A stretch of 64,000 nt of DNA, from NCBI GenBank assembly GCA_038380435.1, contig JAWZYU010000057.1, positions 186,001 to 250,000 on the forward strand. The letters run 5' to 3'. The notes beneath the pieces are model-generated. The model did not search any database. It was given only the letters and a program-made list of their open reading frames with translations, and was not told the origin of the DNA. Origin of the DNA: Ryuthela nishihirai. Taxonomy: Eukaryota > Arthropoda > Arachnida > Araneae > Heptathelidae. The translations under genes and the position numbers were made by a program. Positions 1-10,503 of this stretch are shown here, in pieces (position 1 is the stretch's first letter; every line of letters begins with the position of its first letter).

Positions 1-482
1 ATTTTTTCCATTATGTTTTTCGACCTAATCCATGACTCCAATTCTTTCATTATTAGGAACATTTGCTGCTAGAAATAAAAAATAATTATCAATAATTTTT
101 ATATAAAGTTTCGTACGCCTTCTATTTTCCCTTCCTAAAGATCCACTTTCTACATTCCCACTTAGACTTCTTCCCCAACAACTGCAGCACGGTCAGTGAT
201 GAGCATGGTGAACGTTTTCACCAGGACATTGCAACGATGGAGAAACGATACCAGGGAAACTCTTCCATTTCAATGTTGCCTGACTGCTGTTGGACGCTCG
301 CCAAAAATGATCCTGAGCAGCTGTACAAGCGATGTCGGAAGTAGAAGCGGAGTTTTACCGATACATGTCATATGTACGCATTACTCTGTTATATAAGAAA
401 CTACTGCTGATTTCTCAGAAGTCGCAGCCAATTTTGCATTTTCATTCTAAAATTTCTAAACTTAATTTTTATTTTTTTTTTA
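1..482. other. No recognised gene or repeat
   Basis: AT-rich sequence with a moderately GC-rich middle. Only short open frames are present and I recognise no protein motif, SINE box or terminal repeat in it. Confidence 0.5.
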
Positions 483-765
483 AACTTTCATTCTAAAAAA
501 TTTTTCTTCCCGTACCTCGTGGCGGCAGCTCTCGTTTCATCCCTCCCTTCCATTCGCTCTCCGTTAATATTAATCCCTCTCTTAACTCTTTCCTCTCCTG
601 ATGGCTCGCAACGCATCTTCATAACGGTTCCAAAACTTTGACAGTAAATGTCCAACAACCTCCGATATTGGGGTGATCGCTTTTTTAGTTTAAAGGAATA
701 ATTCCTTACTCTCTCGAAGAGCGAAAAAGGAAATTTCATTTTTTTATAAGTTCAGAAAACTGCTT
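483..765 (-). repeat. Dispersed repeat R, terminal part, antisense
   Basis: This stretch recurs with clear similarity, inverted, at about 19070-19320 and 19765-19960, and in the same orientation at 33735-33960 and 38219-38320. Shared landmarks are a TGATCGCTTTT block, a CTCTCGAAGAGCG block and a run about AATATTAATCCCTCTC. No coding capacity is visible. R is a name used only here for this family, whose class (LTR, large MITE or other) I cannot determine. Confidence 0.6.
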
Positions 766-775
766 CTGTGGATAA

Positions 776-1345
776 TTTCTACTGAAACTGAAGATAAAAA
801 AAAATATTTAAAAAAATTCGAAATGATGAATATGGTCGTGAAGAATAGAGTTGCCAATCTTGATTAAAATCTTTATCGCTTGTATGAAATTTTGCTGTAA
901 GAAACCTTTCATTAATGCACTCATATCCTATAAGAGCATCACTAGCGTGTCTGCTGAGAAGCAGACCCACGCCTTGGTGATGCTTATTGTCGTCCCTCCC
1001 TGAAAAGAGAAATTTAAGATTATTTTTAAGAATCTGAGCTTTATCTGTCCATCTGGTCTCTTGCAAGCCGAGAATATCTAAATTATAATGGTGGAATTCT
1101 TGTGTGAGGACATCAAGAGAAAAGCTCTGTGCAGAGTCCTCACATTCCAACTACCTATGGAGAGAAAATGGTTAGTGGGATGTTTAAAGAAACTATGTTT
1201 ATTGAGAGAGGGAATGCCGACAATATCAAACAGCCCCCTAATCGCAGACATGGGGCAAAGACCCGTTCCCCCACTACTAAAGGCTGAAGCCATCTACACT
1301 GGAAGACTTCCTCCAATGTAGAATTTGACGATGCCAATAGAAGCA
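776..1345 (-). pseudogene. RTE-type LINE fragment: AP endonuclease N-terminus, antisense
   Basis: Read on the minus strand, this encodes the start of an apurinic-like endonuclease of an RTE-clade non-LTR retrotransposon, with the motif NVRTLHR, then NLDILGLQETRW, then a region ending in LLLSRHASDAL. The same protein is readable at 25829-26203 (+), 38499-38912 (-) and 62023-62391 (-). The frame is broken between 1078-1293 and 779-1150, so it is a dead fragment. Such domains are often misannotated in genomes as craniofacial development protein 2-like. Confidence 0.85.
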
Positions 1346-1975
1346 AAGAGTTCAGGTGCCTGCGATGACCTCTGCTCAGTATTATCCACCAGCTGATAAA
1401 CATATTCTGCGAATCTATTCACTTGGGGCTGTCAACCCACAAACAAACAGAAAACACAGCGATCTGCAAATTCAGGAGCCATAATGAAGCCCAGAGCATT
1501 ATTCCAAACAGTAGCCTAAAACTCTTGTCGCAAAGACCCTTTAAGACTGAGTGAAGTTTAGGGGAAGGAACTCGGTGGACAGTTGGTAGAAGACAGATGT
1601 TAGCCACGCTTCAGGGCTATCCAGTGTATTCTTTATCGTGCACAGGGTATGGCTCTCCTACATATGGACTGACGGCTTAACCTCAGTCAATCACTGATTA
1701 TCCTACGTATATATGAGACATTGCGTGTTAAATACCTACCTCTAGAAAGATTATTTAAAATATTATATTAGGTGCTTTTCGAAAAGTTTCTGTTCAGGAA
1801 GAAACAGAATGACTAGTTGCTAGAAGCGGATGACTCAAAATTGCTGCTTACAGCGCCAACTTTAACAGCCTGCAGGAATTCCCATTTTTCCACTAATTCT
1901 CAATGTGCCACTTGGGCTAGCTTTGAGATTTATCACAGCAAATCTCCTTGCCCTGCCTGTCGGATGTGTGTGTGT
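1346..1975 (-). repeat. RTE 5' flank, duplicated at 62.4-63.1 kb
   Basis: Apart from small indels (for example about 30 bp absent here relative to 62560-62595), this region matches 62423-63106 in the same orientation. It lies upstream of the antisense endonuclease in both places, so it may be the RTE 5' untranslated region or shared flanking DNA. No protein is recognised. A GT microsatellite and G-run close it at about 1966-1993. Confidence 0.6.
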
Positions 1976-1979
1976 GTGT

Positions 1980-2873
1980 GGGGGGGGGGGGGGCTGAATC
2001 GGTATCGCGCCAGGCTCGTAATCTGTAGTTCTCAGGTTCGAGTCCCAGCTGCGTCAACGTTGAGATTTATCTCCGCAAAATTCCGCGCCCTGCCCATGGT
2101 CAGTAGGGGACACTGATGGCTTGGAAAGGCCGCCTTCCGTCAGATGGGACGTTAAGCCGTGGCTCTCGTGTGCAGGAGAGCCATAATCTTTGCACGTTAA
2201 AAAACACGCTGGATGGCCTTGACGGAAGGCTACCATTTGTCTCCCAACAGCTGTTTTAGTGGGTTCCCTTCCCCAACCTTCTCTGAGTTTTCGGGGTCCA
2301 TGTGACCTGGCCATTTAGCCCATGGTGTGTAAAAAAGTGCCGCTTCGAGGTAAAACAACCCAACGTTAAAGAACACCCTGGATGGCCTTGACGGGAGGCT
2401 ACCATCTGTCTCTCAACAGCTGTTCCAGTGGGTCCCCTCCCCCAAACTTCTCTGAGCCTTCGGGGTCTTTGTGACCAGGTCATTTAGCCCATGATGTGAA
2501 AAAAAGTGCCGCTTAGAGGTAAAACAATCCAACTTTAAAGAACACGGTGAATGGTCTTGACGGGAGACTACCATGTGTCTCCCAACAATCGTTCCATTGG
2601 GTCCCCTCCCGGAACATCTCTGAGCCTTCGGGTTCCTTGTGACCTTGCCATTTAGCCCATTTTGTGCAAAAAAGTGCCGCTCTTAGGTAAAACAAGCCAA
2701 CATTAAAGAACACGCTGGATGGCCTTGACGGGAGGCTACTATCTGTCTCCCAACAGCTGTTCCAATGGATCACCTCCACCAACCTTTTCTGAGCCTTAGG
2801 GGTCATTGTGACCTGGCCATTTAGCCAATGGTGTGCAAAAATGTGCCGCTCAGAGGTGAAACAACCCAACCCA
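1980..2873 (+). mobile_element. SINE-A with four 3' modules
   Basis: The head carries Pol III box A-like and box B-like (GGTTCGAGTCC) sequences with a degraded start inside a G-run. A body with the typical GAGATTTATCTCCGCAAAAT block follows. Four copies of the 3' module follow, marked by TGGATGGCCTTGACGG-type blocks at about 2210, 2380, 2548 and 2717, and it ends in the usual AACAACCCAACCC tail. The modules are diverged from one another, unlike the 48-50 kb array. Confidence 0.85.
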
Positions 2874-3030
2874 AAACACTCTCCCTCTTTTACCTTTTTT
2901 CCGCTCGATTGATGGATTATTTCGTCCCTCCCAACACCACCCCTTTCTCTTTTTCTCGATCCAGTCCCATTGTAAACTAATGTTATTAAATGGTGTTAAA
3001 CTAAATCTCAATTTTTATGATACCTTTATT

Positions 3031-3226
3031 TCAAAAAGCAGTTACTGATATTAATTTGGCGTATATCAATCTTTTCAAGATAAACATCTTTTTGGCGGTA
3101 AGGATAAATGAGATTTTTCTTTGTGATTCCAAAAAAATTAGCTTAAACTTGGCTTCAGCTTAAAGAGGCTTCAGTTTTGAAATTACCATAACAATGCAAA
3201 TTAATAAAGTTCATGATTCTTATTTC
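3031..3226 (+). repeat. Copy 1 of a roughly 200-bp direct repeat
   Basis: It matches 4150-4346 in the same orientation over nearly its whole length, with substitutions and small indels. Landmarks are CTTTTCAAGATA, GGATAAATGAGATTTT and AACTTGGCTTCAGCTTAAAG. No coding sequence or terminal inverted repeats are seen, so the family is unknown. Confidence 0.7.
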
Positions 3227-3427
3227 TGGTATTTTTCATATATATATATTTCTTCTTAACGCTACCTGTCGAAAGTTAAACTAAATTATTAGAAATATTT
3301 ATTTGTGTTACCGTTTACTTTTACCCTTTTTTGGGATATCTGATATAGATGCGTTCTGTGGAACCAAAAAAATATAAAAACTACGGAAATGAACAATTTA
3401 CACAAAGGACTAAATGTCATGGCAACG

Positions 3428-3690
3428 GGACTCCGAGGGCTGAGAGAGTGTTGGGAAAAACGGACCCACTCAACAACTGCTAGAAGAAAGGTGATAGCAG
3501 CATATCAAAGTCATGTTCTTGCACGTAGCATGTTCTTACACGTGCTCAAGGTATGAGTTGGGTTCTTTCACGTCTCAGCAGCACATTTTGGCACCAAATG
3601 GGATAAACGACCAGGTCACAAGGACCCCGAGAGCTGAGAGAAGGTTGCGGGAAGTGGTCGCAGTGACAGGCTGTTAGTCATTGCCCCTCA
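3428..3690 (-). repeat. Highly degraded SINE-A 3' modules, antisense
   Basis: Blocks such as GACCAGGTCACAAGGACCCCGAGAGC and CTGAGAGAAGGTTG, in SINE-A antisense order, occur about 190 bp apart (3430 and 3620). They are heavily mutated, so this is an old copy compared with the other SINE-A loci. About 1.5 modules are readable and no head is visible. Confidence 0.6.
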
Positions 3691-3935
3691 TGACGACGTG
3701 ATCAGACGCTGAACTGAAGAGAATGGTGGTGGTATCGTAGTAGACCATGGCTTATACTACGGACGAGATTTCGAGCTACCCGTGAAGACAGACAAGAAGT
3801 CCTTGTGCTGATCACGGTGGCCGTGAATGTGTTGCCAGTACACGCAGTGAGGTGTAAAGGCCTGAAAAATCGCAGGGTGGGGAAACGACGAGCCACGGTG
3901 GAAGTGTGTCTTTTATCGATTGGGCAAGACTACCG

Positions 3936-4136
3936 AGATTGACGTTGATGTTCCTGAGATGATGTTTCTGATGTTGATGTTCCTAAGATGATGTTTCTGA
4001 CGTTGATGTTCCTGAGATGATGTTTCTGATGTTGATGTTCCTGAGATGATGTTTCTGATGTTGATGTTCCTGAGATGATGTTTCTGACGTTGATGTTCCT
4101 GAGATAATGTTTCTGATGTTGATGTTTTTGGTTTGC
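3936..4136. repeat. 29-bp tandem repeat (about 6-7 copies)
   Basis: A short satellite with the core TGATGTTCCTGAGATGATG repeats every 29 bases. Core starts fall at 3951, 3980, 4009, 4038, 4067 and 4096. The period is not a multiple of three and the units contain stops, so it is unlikely to encode a repeat protein. Units differ mainly at a GAT/GAC alternation. Confidence 0.9.
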
Positions 4137-4149
4137 ATCTCAGAGGCTA

Positions 4150-4346
4150 CTGATTTTATTACCGATTTTAAATTGTCGTCTATCTATCTTTTCAAGATAT
4201 ACATCTTTTTGGCTGTAAGGATAAATGAGATTTTGCCTTGCGATTCCAAAAAAATTAGCCTAAACTTGGCTTCAGCTTAAAGAGTCTTCAGTTTTGAAAT
4301 TGCCATAAAAAATGAAAATCTCTAAAGTTCATGATTCTTCTTTCTG
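4150..4346 (+). repeat. Copy 2 of the roughly 200-bp direct repeat
   Basis: Partner of 3031-3226, on the other side of the 29-bp satellite. The 1.1-kb spacing and shared flanks suggest that either a local duplication or two insertions of one unknown family produced the pair. Confidence 0.7.
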
Positions 4347-4686
4347 GTTCTTAACGTTGCGCGTGTATCGAAACCACGAAACATTTATTCTGTGACTGCA
4401 AATTCGCGCAAGAATTATGACTAAAATTTCAAACGTGGTCAGGATTGCCAGCAATGTCAGAGGACACTGTATTATTCCATCATCCGCTAGCAATCAGCAC
4501 ACAAAAAAATATGTTATGGATATCTGCCTGACTGAGATTAAACACCAACTCTGGAGGGCCAGGCAAAGGAAATTTTGGAGGAGCAAAACAGAGACCACAG
4601 GAAAATTGCTATGGAAAAGGAAAATGTGAAATTCGCGATCGGTTGCAGCTGGATAAGAAGAGATTAACAGCAAAGCATGCCATGTA

Positions 4687-5081
4687 CAGTCGCTCAAAAA
4701 AGCATCCGAACACTACAGTTGATTACAGAATTCAGAAAAAATATCTGGCAACGGTTTTTTTAGAAATTAGTGATCTGGCAACCTTCGTTTAACGTGACAC
4801 GAAGGTTGCCAGATCACTAATTTCTAAAAAAAATCGTTGCCAGATATTTTTTTTCTGAATTCTGTAATCAACCATAGTGTTCGGATATTTTTTAATACGT
4901 ATATATAATGCGTATGAATATATAATGCAATGAATATGGAGCGTGTGCAGTTACCGTTCACAGCAAACTGGAGCGTGTTGTGAACGGTAACTGGAGAATG
5001 TACAGTTGCTGTACACGCTCCAGATATTTTTCCTGAATTCTGTAATCAACTCTAGTGTTCGGATACTTTTTTGAGCGACTG
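4687..5081. mobile_element. Palindromic Tc1/mariner-type MITE with TA target site
   Basis: The ends are perfect inverted copies of CAGTCGCTCAAAAAAG, flanked by TA on both sides (4685-4686 and 5082-5083), the target duplication of Tc1/mariner elements. Inside are several inverted copies of a block containing GGTTGCCAGATCACTAATTT and of GTTACCGTTCACAGC, so the single strand can fold extensively. No transposase is encoded. Related pieces lie at 17178-17460, 42957-43072, 45556-46748 and 52738-53224. Confidence 0.88.
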
Positions 5082-5093
5082 TACTTCTGGCGA

Positions 5094-5458
5094 CCATGGG
5101 CTAAATTTGTTGGAGTGACTAAGAAGGGATTCTTATTTGTAAAATTTTGATAATTATTTGGCAATTCCCTAATCATCATTAGATTCAATTCATTCTTCAA
5201 ATCAAAAGTTTAATTCTTAACAGGTTACTTTAAAATTATTAAAACTTATTTCTAACATTTAATGAGAGAATGTTTTTAAATCAATACTACCATTAAGGTA
5301 GTATTGATTAAGGTAGTTTTACTAAAGTAAAATCGAATAAATAATCCTTAAATGTATTTTTACGAACTATTGCTAAAAATTAACTCTTCAGATACTAGGT
5401 ATTTCAATACAATGTTATATAAAATTAAAATCAAATATAAATATGTAAATATTTAATG
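5094..5458. other. AT-rich spacer, nothing recognised
   Basis: AT-rich sequence between the MITE and the split SINE-B. A short inverted repeat (ACTACCATTAAGGTAGT region, about 5285-5320) is the only local structure seen. Confidence 0.5.
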
Positions 5459-5493
5459 TTAGAGTGGTTAGCTTGCTTGGCTACTGACCTAAG
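5459..5493 (+). repeat. 5' piece of a SINE-B interrupted by the THAP transposon
   Basis: It reads GAGTGGTTAGC, then TTGGCTACTGACCTAAG, which are the box A side of the SINE-B head. The head then stops abruptly. The missing remainder, starting CCTGGGTTCGAG, resumes at 12818, after the transposon. Confidence 0.8.
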
Positions 5494-5684
5494 AATCAAG
5501 GCCTTTTCACTGGTGACGTCATACGTTCTGATGTCATCCTTCGTCGATCTAGCTTGTTGATTCCCCGTAGTTGTTGGTTAAGAACTGTTTTAGTGCTTTT
5601 GTAGTTTTTGTACGAAAGTTGTTTGTTTGAGTAGTTTTTGTGCGAAATTCTAAATCTTTGAAGTGGCGATAAGGTTGCGAAGAA

Positions 5685-5837
5685 ATGCCTCACCCATGTA
5701 GTGTGCCCGGCTGTAGAGGCAACTATAAAAATTCATCGAAAGTGCGCGTTTACAGTTTTCCCCAGGATGAAGAATTGTGTAGAAAATGGCTGCTAGCAAT
5801 AAGAAGAGAAAACTTCACAGTAACAAAATTTAGCAAG
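5685..5837 (+). CDS. Transposase exon 1: THAP domain N-terminal half
   Basis: Fifty-one codons from the first ATG, which sits exactly where THAP proteins start. Residues 5 and 10 are the first zinc cysteines (CSVPGC, C-x4-C). A YSFP motif and a WLLAIRR segment follow, both typical of the family. The exon ends AGCAAG followed by the donor GTATGT at 5838, between codons. The second half of the finger (C-x2-H) begins exon 2, so splicing rebuilds the C2CH finger. The finger would bind the transposon ends. Confidence 0.85.
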
Positions 5838-6010
5838 GTATGTCAATTTTTTTTTTGCCTTTTTATAATAGCAAGTATACTTGTGATAAAAATTTTAGAT
5901 TGCTGAAATCCTAGCAAAATTGAAATATTTGGCAAGAGTATATAAAATGGTTTGAATGATAATTGTGAAGAATATATTGTGCCATACATTCATATAACAA
6001 CTGCTATACG

Positions 6011-6581
6011 TACGGTGACCATATTTGTTTGGAGAAAATAAAGGACAATCTGAAATTTTCATAATAAAAAAAAGCAGGTTGCGTTTATTTGTTTCACTAA
6101 AACTAAAAAGCTTTATAACATTTATTATAAAATATAAGCATATGCATAGCATTTTAAACAATCATATTATTACTTAAAAATTTAATTTTGATACTTTTCA
6201 CAAGAAAACATTTTTAATAAATCGGGTTTGTGCTTTAAAAATTCTTAAAACTATACAATTCATGTCAAAGTTGCATTTGGTATAAATGCATGCTTTCAAT
6301 GTTTCGATTTTTAATTTGGTGTTTTCACTGGTCCACATATTGTTCGCTAATCAAAATACTCATTCAGTGGGGGCATTAGATCCAGGGACACAAGCAAAAT
6401 TCAACGTTTCTTTAAATGTTTTTAAAAAATATGTGCTTATCTGTAAAATATTTTAAAATTTCAACCCATCTACTGCGTTTCAATATTCAGTTTACTATAT
6501 TAATTCAGAAAAAAAGGACAAAATGGTCATTTTAGAAAAAAATAAATATAATAGTGAAATAAAGGACGTATGGTCACAGTA
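6011..6581. mobile_element. hAT-type MITE in the THAP intron
   Basis: The ends are TACGGTGACCATA at left and its inverted form TATGGTCACAGTA at right, one mismatch in 13. They are flanked by 8-bp direct repeats, GCTATACG (6003-6010) and GCTATATG (6582-6589), with seven of eight matching. An 8-bp TSD is diagnostic of hAT-like elements. A copy of AAATAAAGGAC lies just inside each end in inverted arrangement. No transposase is encoded, so it would need one in trans. Confidence 0.8.
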
Positions 6582-7427
6582 GCTATATGTTTAATCACAA
6601 TTAGTTTATTTATCCTTCCTGTTTGCATCGTGGTTGTTTCTTGCTGAGGGAGGGTATTGAATATGAGTTTTTTATTTAGTTATGTGAAATATAGGTTTAA
6701 GAAATAGTGATCACAAGCCAACATATGTTATAGAGAACAGCATTTGTCACTCATTAATAATTTGGATGACATGTAAATTTAAAATTTATTTTCATAATAC
6801 CCTTGGGAAATATTAGAATCTGATTTTCACAGTTTCCTCAGAGATTTAATGTTTTAGTTTCAATCATTTTTCAAGAGAACAGGTTATATACCATTCATTA
6901 GTTAATGTTTGAATGCCATAGTCGTAAGGTAAAATTTGTGCATTATGAATAAATAACGAATGCCTGTGTAACGTAAATTATGTAGCGAGTGATCATTTCC
7001 CCAAAAAATATACATAACAGAAAAATAACAGAAATTTATATACAGAAATCATAGAGGTGAAAAAGGAAATTTTTTACTGGATCATTATAAGTCAACTGTA
7101 AAATAAATATGTCTTAAATTAGGTTTCTGCAAGATATAGAAAGTTTCTAGTATTAGTGTTTCTTAAACAGATACCATAAATGCTGTAGGAATAAACTAAT
7201 GCATAATACAAATTCATCATTGTGTTATATTTATAATTCAAGATATATTTGAATGCATCCAATACTTTTTCCAATTATTCAAATCACTTGAACAATACAA
7301 TTCAAGTTTGCATCTCTTGAAACACAGAGAAACTTTATTTGTTGATATATTTGGACTTTTGACCATTTACAATAATTTTTACTTTTCTTACTATTTTTAT
7401 AAAATATATACATACATACAAAATCCT

Positions 7428-8830
7428 CATGCAGCCATGGGCTATGGAGGTCCAACTAGACTGTGTAATTTTCCACACCAGACTTGTCTTTTTTGAGCTA
7501 CAGCTGCTGCATTTTTGGCAACTATAGGCCAATTCTAGCAAGGTCCTTTTTGACATTGTCTGCTCATTGCATCCTAGGTCTTCCCCTTTTTTGATACCTT
7601 AGGTACACTGTTCATAATGCTCTTTGCCAATCTGCAGCTATGTATACGGGCAACATGGCCAAACTAACATAGTCTCTCTCTCTCTCTGCACAATATGCTG
7701 CTCAAAAGACTCCCTTCATCTAACCTCATCATTGCTTTCAAAGTCAAACCACGTAATGCCCAAGATACTGTGTAAGCATCTAGAATCAAAGGCATCAAGT
7801 TTCTTGTTATCCTGCTAACAAAGGGTCATGTTTCGCCACCATAACTAACCTTAGAAAGAACCAAACTATTATGCAGCCTAATTTTAGTCTTAAAGGTGTA
7901 TACGCCTATTTTTCCATACTCTCCATAGATTCTTAAAAGTCCCAGCAGCAATCCCTATTCTTCTATTTATCTCATACTGCACACCACTACATGTTACGTA
8001 GCTCCTAAGATAACTAAACTGAGACACTTGCTCAATAGTACAGCCATTCAAAGCCTCTAAAGCACCATCTGCCTGACCATTTTGATCACTTTAGTTTTTT
8101 CTCTGTTTATCACCAAACCTACTCTATTACAGTCTGATCAACATCCCTAATGAACAAATTCATCTCATCAACATCAGTAGCCAACAGGGCCAAATCATCT
8201 GCATAACCTAAATCAGAAATTTTGAAATCTCTAGACCATTTAAGGCCAAAATCTTTCCCTTGCAATGAATTTCGCATTACATAATCAATAACTAAAGAGA
8301 AAAGGTCCTGTCTGTTTCTTCCCACATTAAACATTAACAATCTGGTACAACCCTCTGCTGTTGTGCTGTCTAACTGCTTCCTCTGCTTTGTTAGCCAAGC
8401 TATCAAGCCAAAGATTCTTATCAGCTGTTAACTGATCTTTTACATGTTTATTAAGCTAGTTGTAATGCCTTCTGTTATTACTAGTAGGGTGCTGATTCAT
8501 ATTAATCCTGCACTTTCTTCATTTAGAAATAAGTTCTGTAGCCTTATCACTCAAATAATTTTGTTTCCTCTGTTCCCTTTTACCCAAAAGAGTACTGTTG
8601 GTTTCAAGAAAAGCCTGTTTAAACTGATCCCATTCCTTCTCGACTTCAGCAGTAAGCAAACTACGATTGTCGTAATGACTAAGTAGCCTATCATGGTATG
8701 CTTTGGTTATATCTGGAAATAGAAATATCTCCTTTCTTCACAGAATTCAAAATATCCTGAAGCTTGTCGTAAAACATCCTTCTCATTCTCATCAGAGTCC
8801 TCTGGGGGGGGATGGCATTGAAGGCTTTAA
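7428..8830 (-). pseudogene. RTE LINE fragment, antisense, in the THAP intron
   Basis: On the minus strand it contains the 3' end (block TAGCCCATGGCTGC), reverse transcriptase pieces including LGYADDLALLATDVDEMN at 8160-8220 and VIDYVMRNSLQGKDFGLKW, then linker and endonuclease remnants up to about 8830. Order and motifs match the fuller copy at 25.8-28.7 kb. Numerous frameshifts and an internal join near 8330-8340 show that it is dead. Being antisense within an intron, it does not break splicing. Confidence 0.8.
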
Positions 8831-8968
8831 CTTTTGTTTTAAATTTTTCTATAACTTGAGTAACCCAACAGTGTTGCAGATTAAGCTTAATTGATCAGTA
8901 ACAATCAGACAAAAAAAATTTAACATATAAAGCACAACACACTAAATGGTATTCATCTTTCTCTCTAG

Positions 8969-9817
8969 GTTTGTGAATTACACTTCAAAGAGAGTGATAT
9001 TCAAAGATGTTCAAGTGCATTCAATGAGAAAACTGGTAAGACGGTTACTGTGCAATTGAAAGTCCCCAGACTAATTCCTGGTAGCATTCCATCGAAACTA
9101 CCAAATTTACCAGCATATCTCTCTGCTACTCCTACATCCAGCAGAGAAAGTCCTGAAAGCAAAAGGAAACAACGTGAAGAATCTTCACTCAAAAAAGCAC
9201 TAGAATGTAGTGCAAGGGAAAAAGCTGAATATGACACTCAAAGAACATTTTTATCCATTCGTGATTTATTTTCCAAAGTGCACTTCATAGACGTTCACAC
9301 ATGGACTGTATTATGTAAAAATGATTTGCTTTTGATATTAAATATTGTAAGTGATCCAGCTCCTATAGTAAAATTTTCTGTTGTTGTTAATTCTGAGCTT
9401 ATGGTGAGAGCATATAATAAAGATAACGAGCAATCCAAAGTTGGAAAATATACTTTTCCTCTAAAAATCAGTCATATTGATGTTTTAAATGACCTTTTAA
9501 ATTGTTTAATAAGGGTTAAAACTCCTGAAAGTAATATTAGATATAGTATTGATTTAATGTGTAATATTTTGAAAGCACTTCGTATATCTGATGAAAATAA
9601 CACTAATCATTTAAAATTCATTGAGGAACAGTTGATACTATTTGGGTTAAATAAGTATGGTTCAAGGTATTCATCAGATATGATGATTTTTGCATCACTC
9701 TTTTTAGCATGGCTCCTCATGCATATAATTTTGTTAGAGAAAGTGGAAACATTAGATTACCACATCCTAGTACAATTCGACGCATTTGTCTTCGGTTTAA
9801 TGTCAACCCTGCTATAG
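8969..9817 (+). CDS. Transposase exon 2, segment a
   Basis: It opens with VCELHF, the C-x2-H half of the THAP finger, and continues through a charged linker (SKRKQREESSLKKALE, a likely coiled coil) into the start of the transposase domain. The homologous frame is meaningful to about 9700. After the T-run at 9701-9705 this frame reads an unrelated tail to the stop at 9817. The family-like continuation lies one frame over, in segment b. Confidence 0.8.
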   Translation, partial: VCELHFKESDIQRCSSAFNEKTGKTVTVQLKVPRLIPGSIPSKLPNLPAYLSATPTSSRESPESKRKQREESSLKKALECSAREKAEYDTQRTFLSIRDLFSKVHFIDVHTWTVLCKNDLLLILNIVSDPAPIVKFSVVVNSELMVRAYNKDNEQSKVGKYTFPLKISHIDVLNDLLNCLIRVKTPESNIRYSIDLMCNILKALRISDENNTNHLKFIEEQLILFGLNKYGSRYSSDMMIFASLFLAWLLMHIILLEKVETLDYHILVQFDAFVFGLMSTLL

Positions 9818-10503
9818 AGAAAGTAGATTCAAAATTTTTATCATATGTCAGGCAAAAATATTCTTTTTTGAATGATACAGATAAAAAGGTGATTTTAATG
9901 CTTGATGAAATTCATCTTAAACAGTATTTGGATTTCAAATGTGGTAACCTTGTTGGTCTGTCATTTGACACACAAAACATGGCAACCAGTGCCCATGTAT
10001 TTATGATAACTAGTTTGCTTTCCAACTATAAAGATGCAGTTCATATATTACCAGCCAAAACAATAAATGCTGATATTCTCTACAGTATTATTAAAAAAAT
10101 TATCATTGGTTTGGAAGAAATTGGTTTTTTTGTGATATGTGTCGTAGGTGACAATAATTCTATCAATCGTAAGTGTATGTCATTATGTCTTTCTCCCCCT
10201 AAAGTTCAAATTGTATATCCTCATCCATCAGATAAATCAAGACCTTTATTTTTTCTTACTGACCCAGTTCATTTGTTGAAGTGTATCAGAAATAACTGGC
10301 TAAATCAAAAAAATGTTGAAAAATGCATGTACTATCCACACTTTGTAAATAATGGAAATAGTATTTCATCATTCAAAACTGCATCATTATCAACCCTTAA
10401 AGAACTGCATAAAATTGAAGCAAACTCATTGTTAAAATATGGATTTAATCTGTCGTATAAAGCTTTGAACCAAGTAACCTTGAGAGACAAAATGTTAAAT
10501 TAG
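9700..10503 (+). CDS. Transposase exon 2, segment b: catalytic core
   Basis: It carries LPHPSTIRRI, typical of P-element transposases just before the catalytic core, then ILMLDEIHLK with the first likely catalytic aspartate. VVGDNNSINRK is the second acidic-residue region. PLFFLTDPVHLLKCIRNNWLN is a strongly conserved P/THAP9 signature. The frame closes at a TAG at 10501-10503 just after an A-run (10489-10492), and the family-like reading resumes in another frame. The first ATG (9709) is only a track artefact of the shift, not a start codon. Confidence 0.82.
   Translation, partial: LFSMAPHAYNFVRESGNIRLPHPSTIRRICLRFNVNPAIEKVDSKFLSYVRQKYSFLNDTDKKVILMLDEIHLKQYLDFKCGNLVGLSFDTQNMATSAHVFMITSLLSNYKDAVHILPAKTINADILYSIIKKIIIGLEEIGFFVICVVGDNNSINRKCMSLCLSPPKVQIVYPHPSDKSRPLFFLTDPVHLLKCIRNNWLNQKNVEKCMYYPHFVNNGNSISSFKTASLSTLKELHKIEANSLLKYGFNLSYKALNQVTLRDKMLN

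Larger units (their letters stand above)
5838..8968 (+). other. Intron of the THAP transposase gene
   Basis: It starts GTATGT and ends in a pyrimidine-rich tract plus TAG (8961-8968). Removing it joins codons without a shift and reunites the two halves of the THAP zinc finger (phase 0). It is 3131 bp long. It contains a 571-bp hAT-type MITE (6011-6581) and an antisense RTE fragment (about 7428-8830). The rest is AT-rich. Confidence 0.85.

Noticed and set aside
3702..3896. 64-codon minus-strand frame between satellite and SINE-A relic
   Set aside because: No motif, no conserved partner, and flanked by decayed repeat. Chance frame.
7624..7818. Open frame in the THAP intron as an alternative exon
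   Set aside because: It is the non-coding strand of the antisense RTE fragment.
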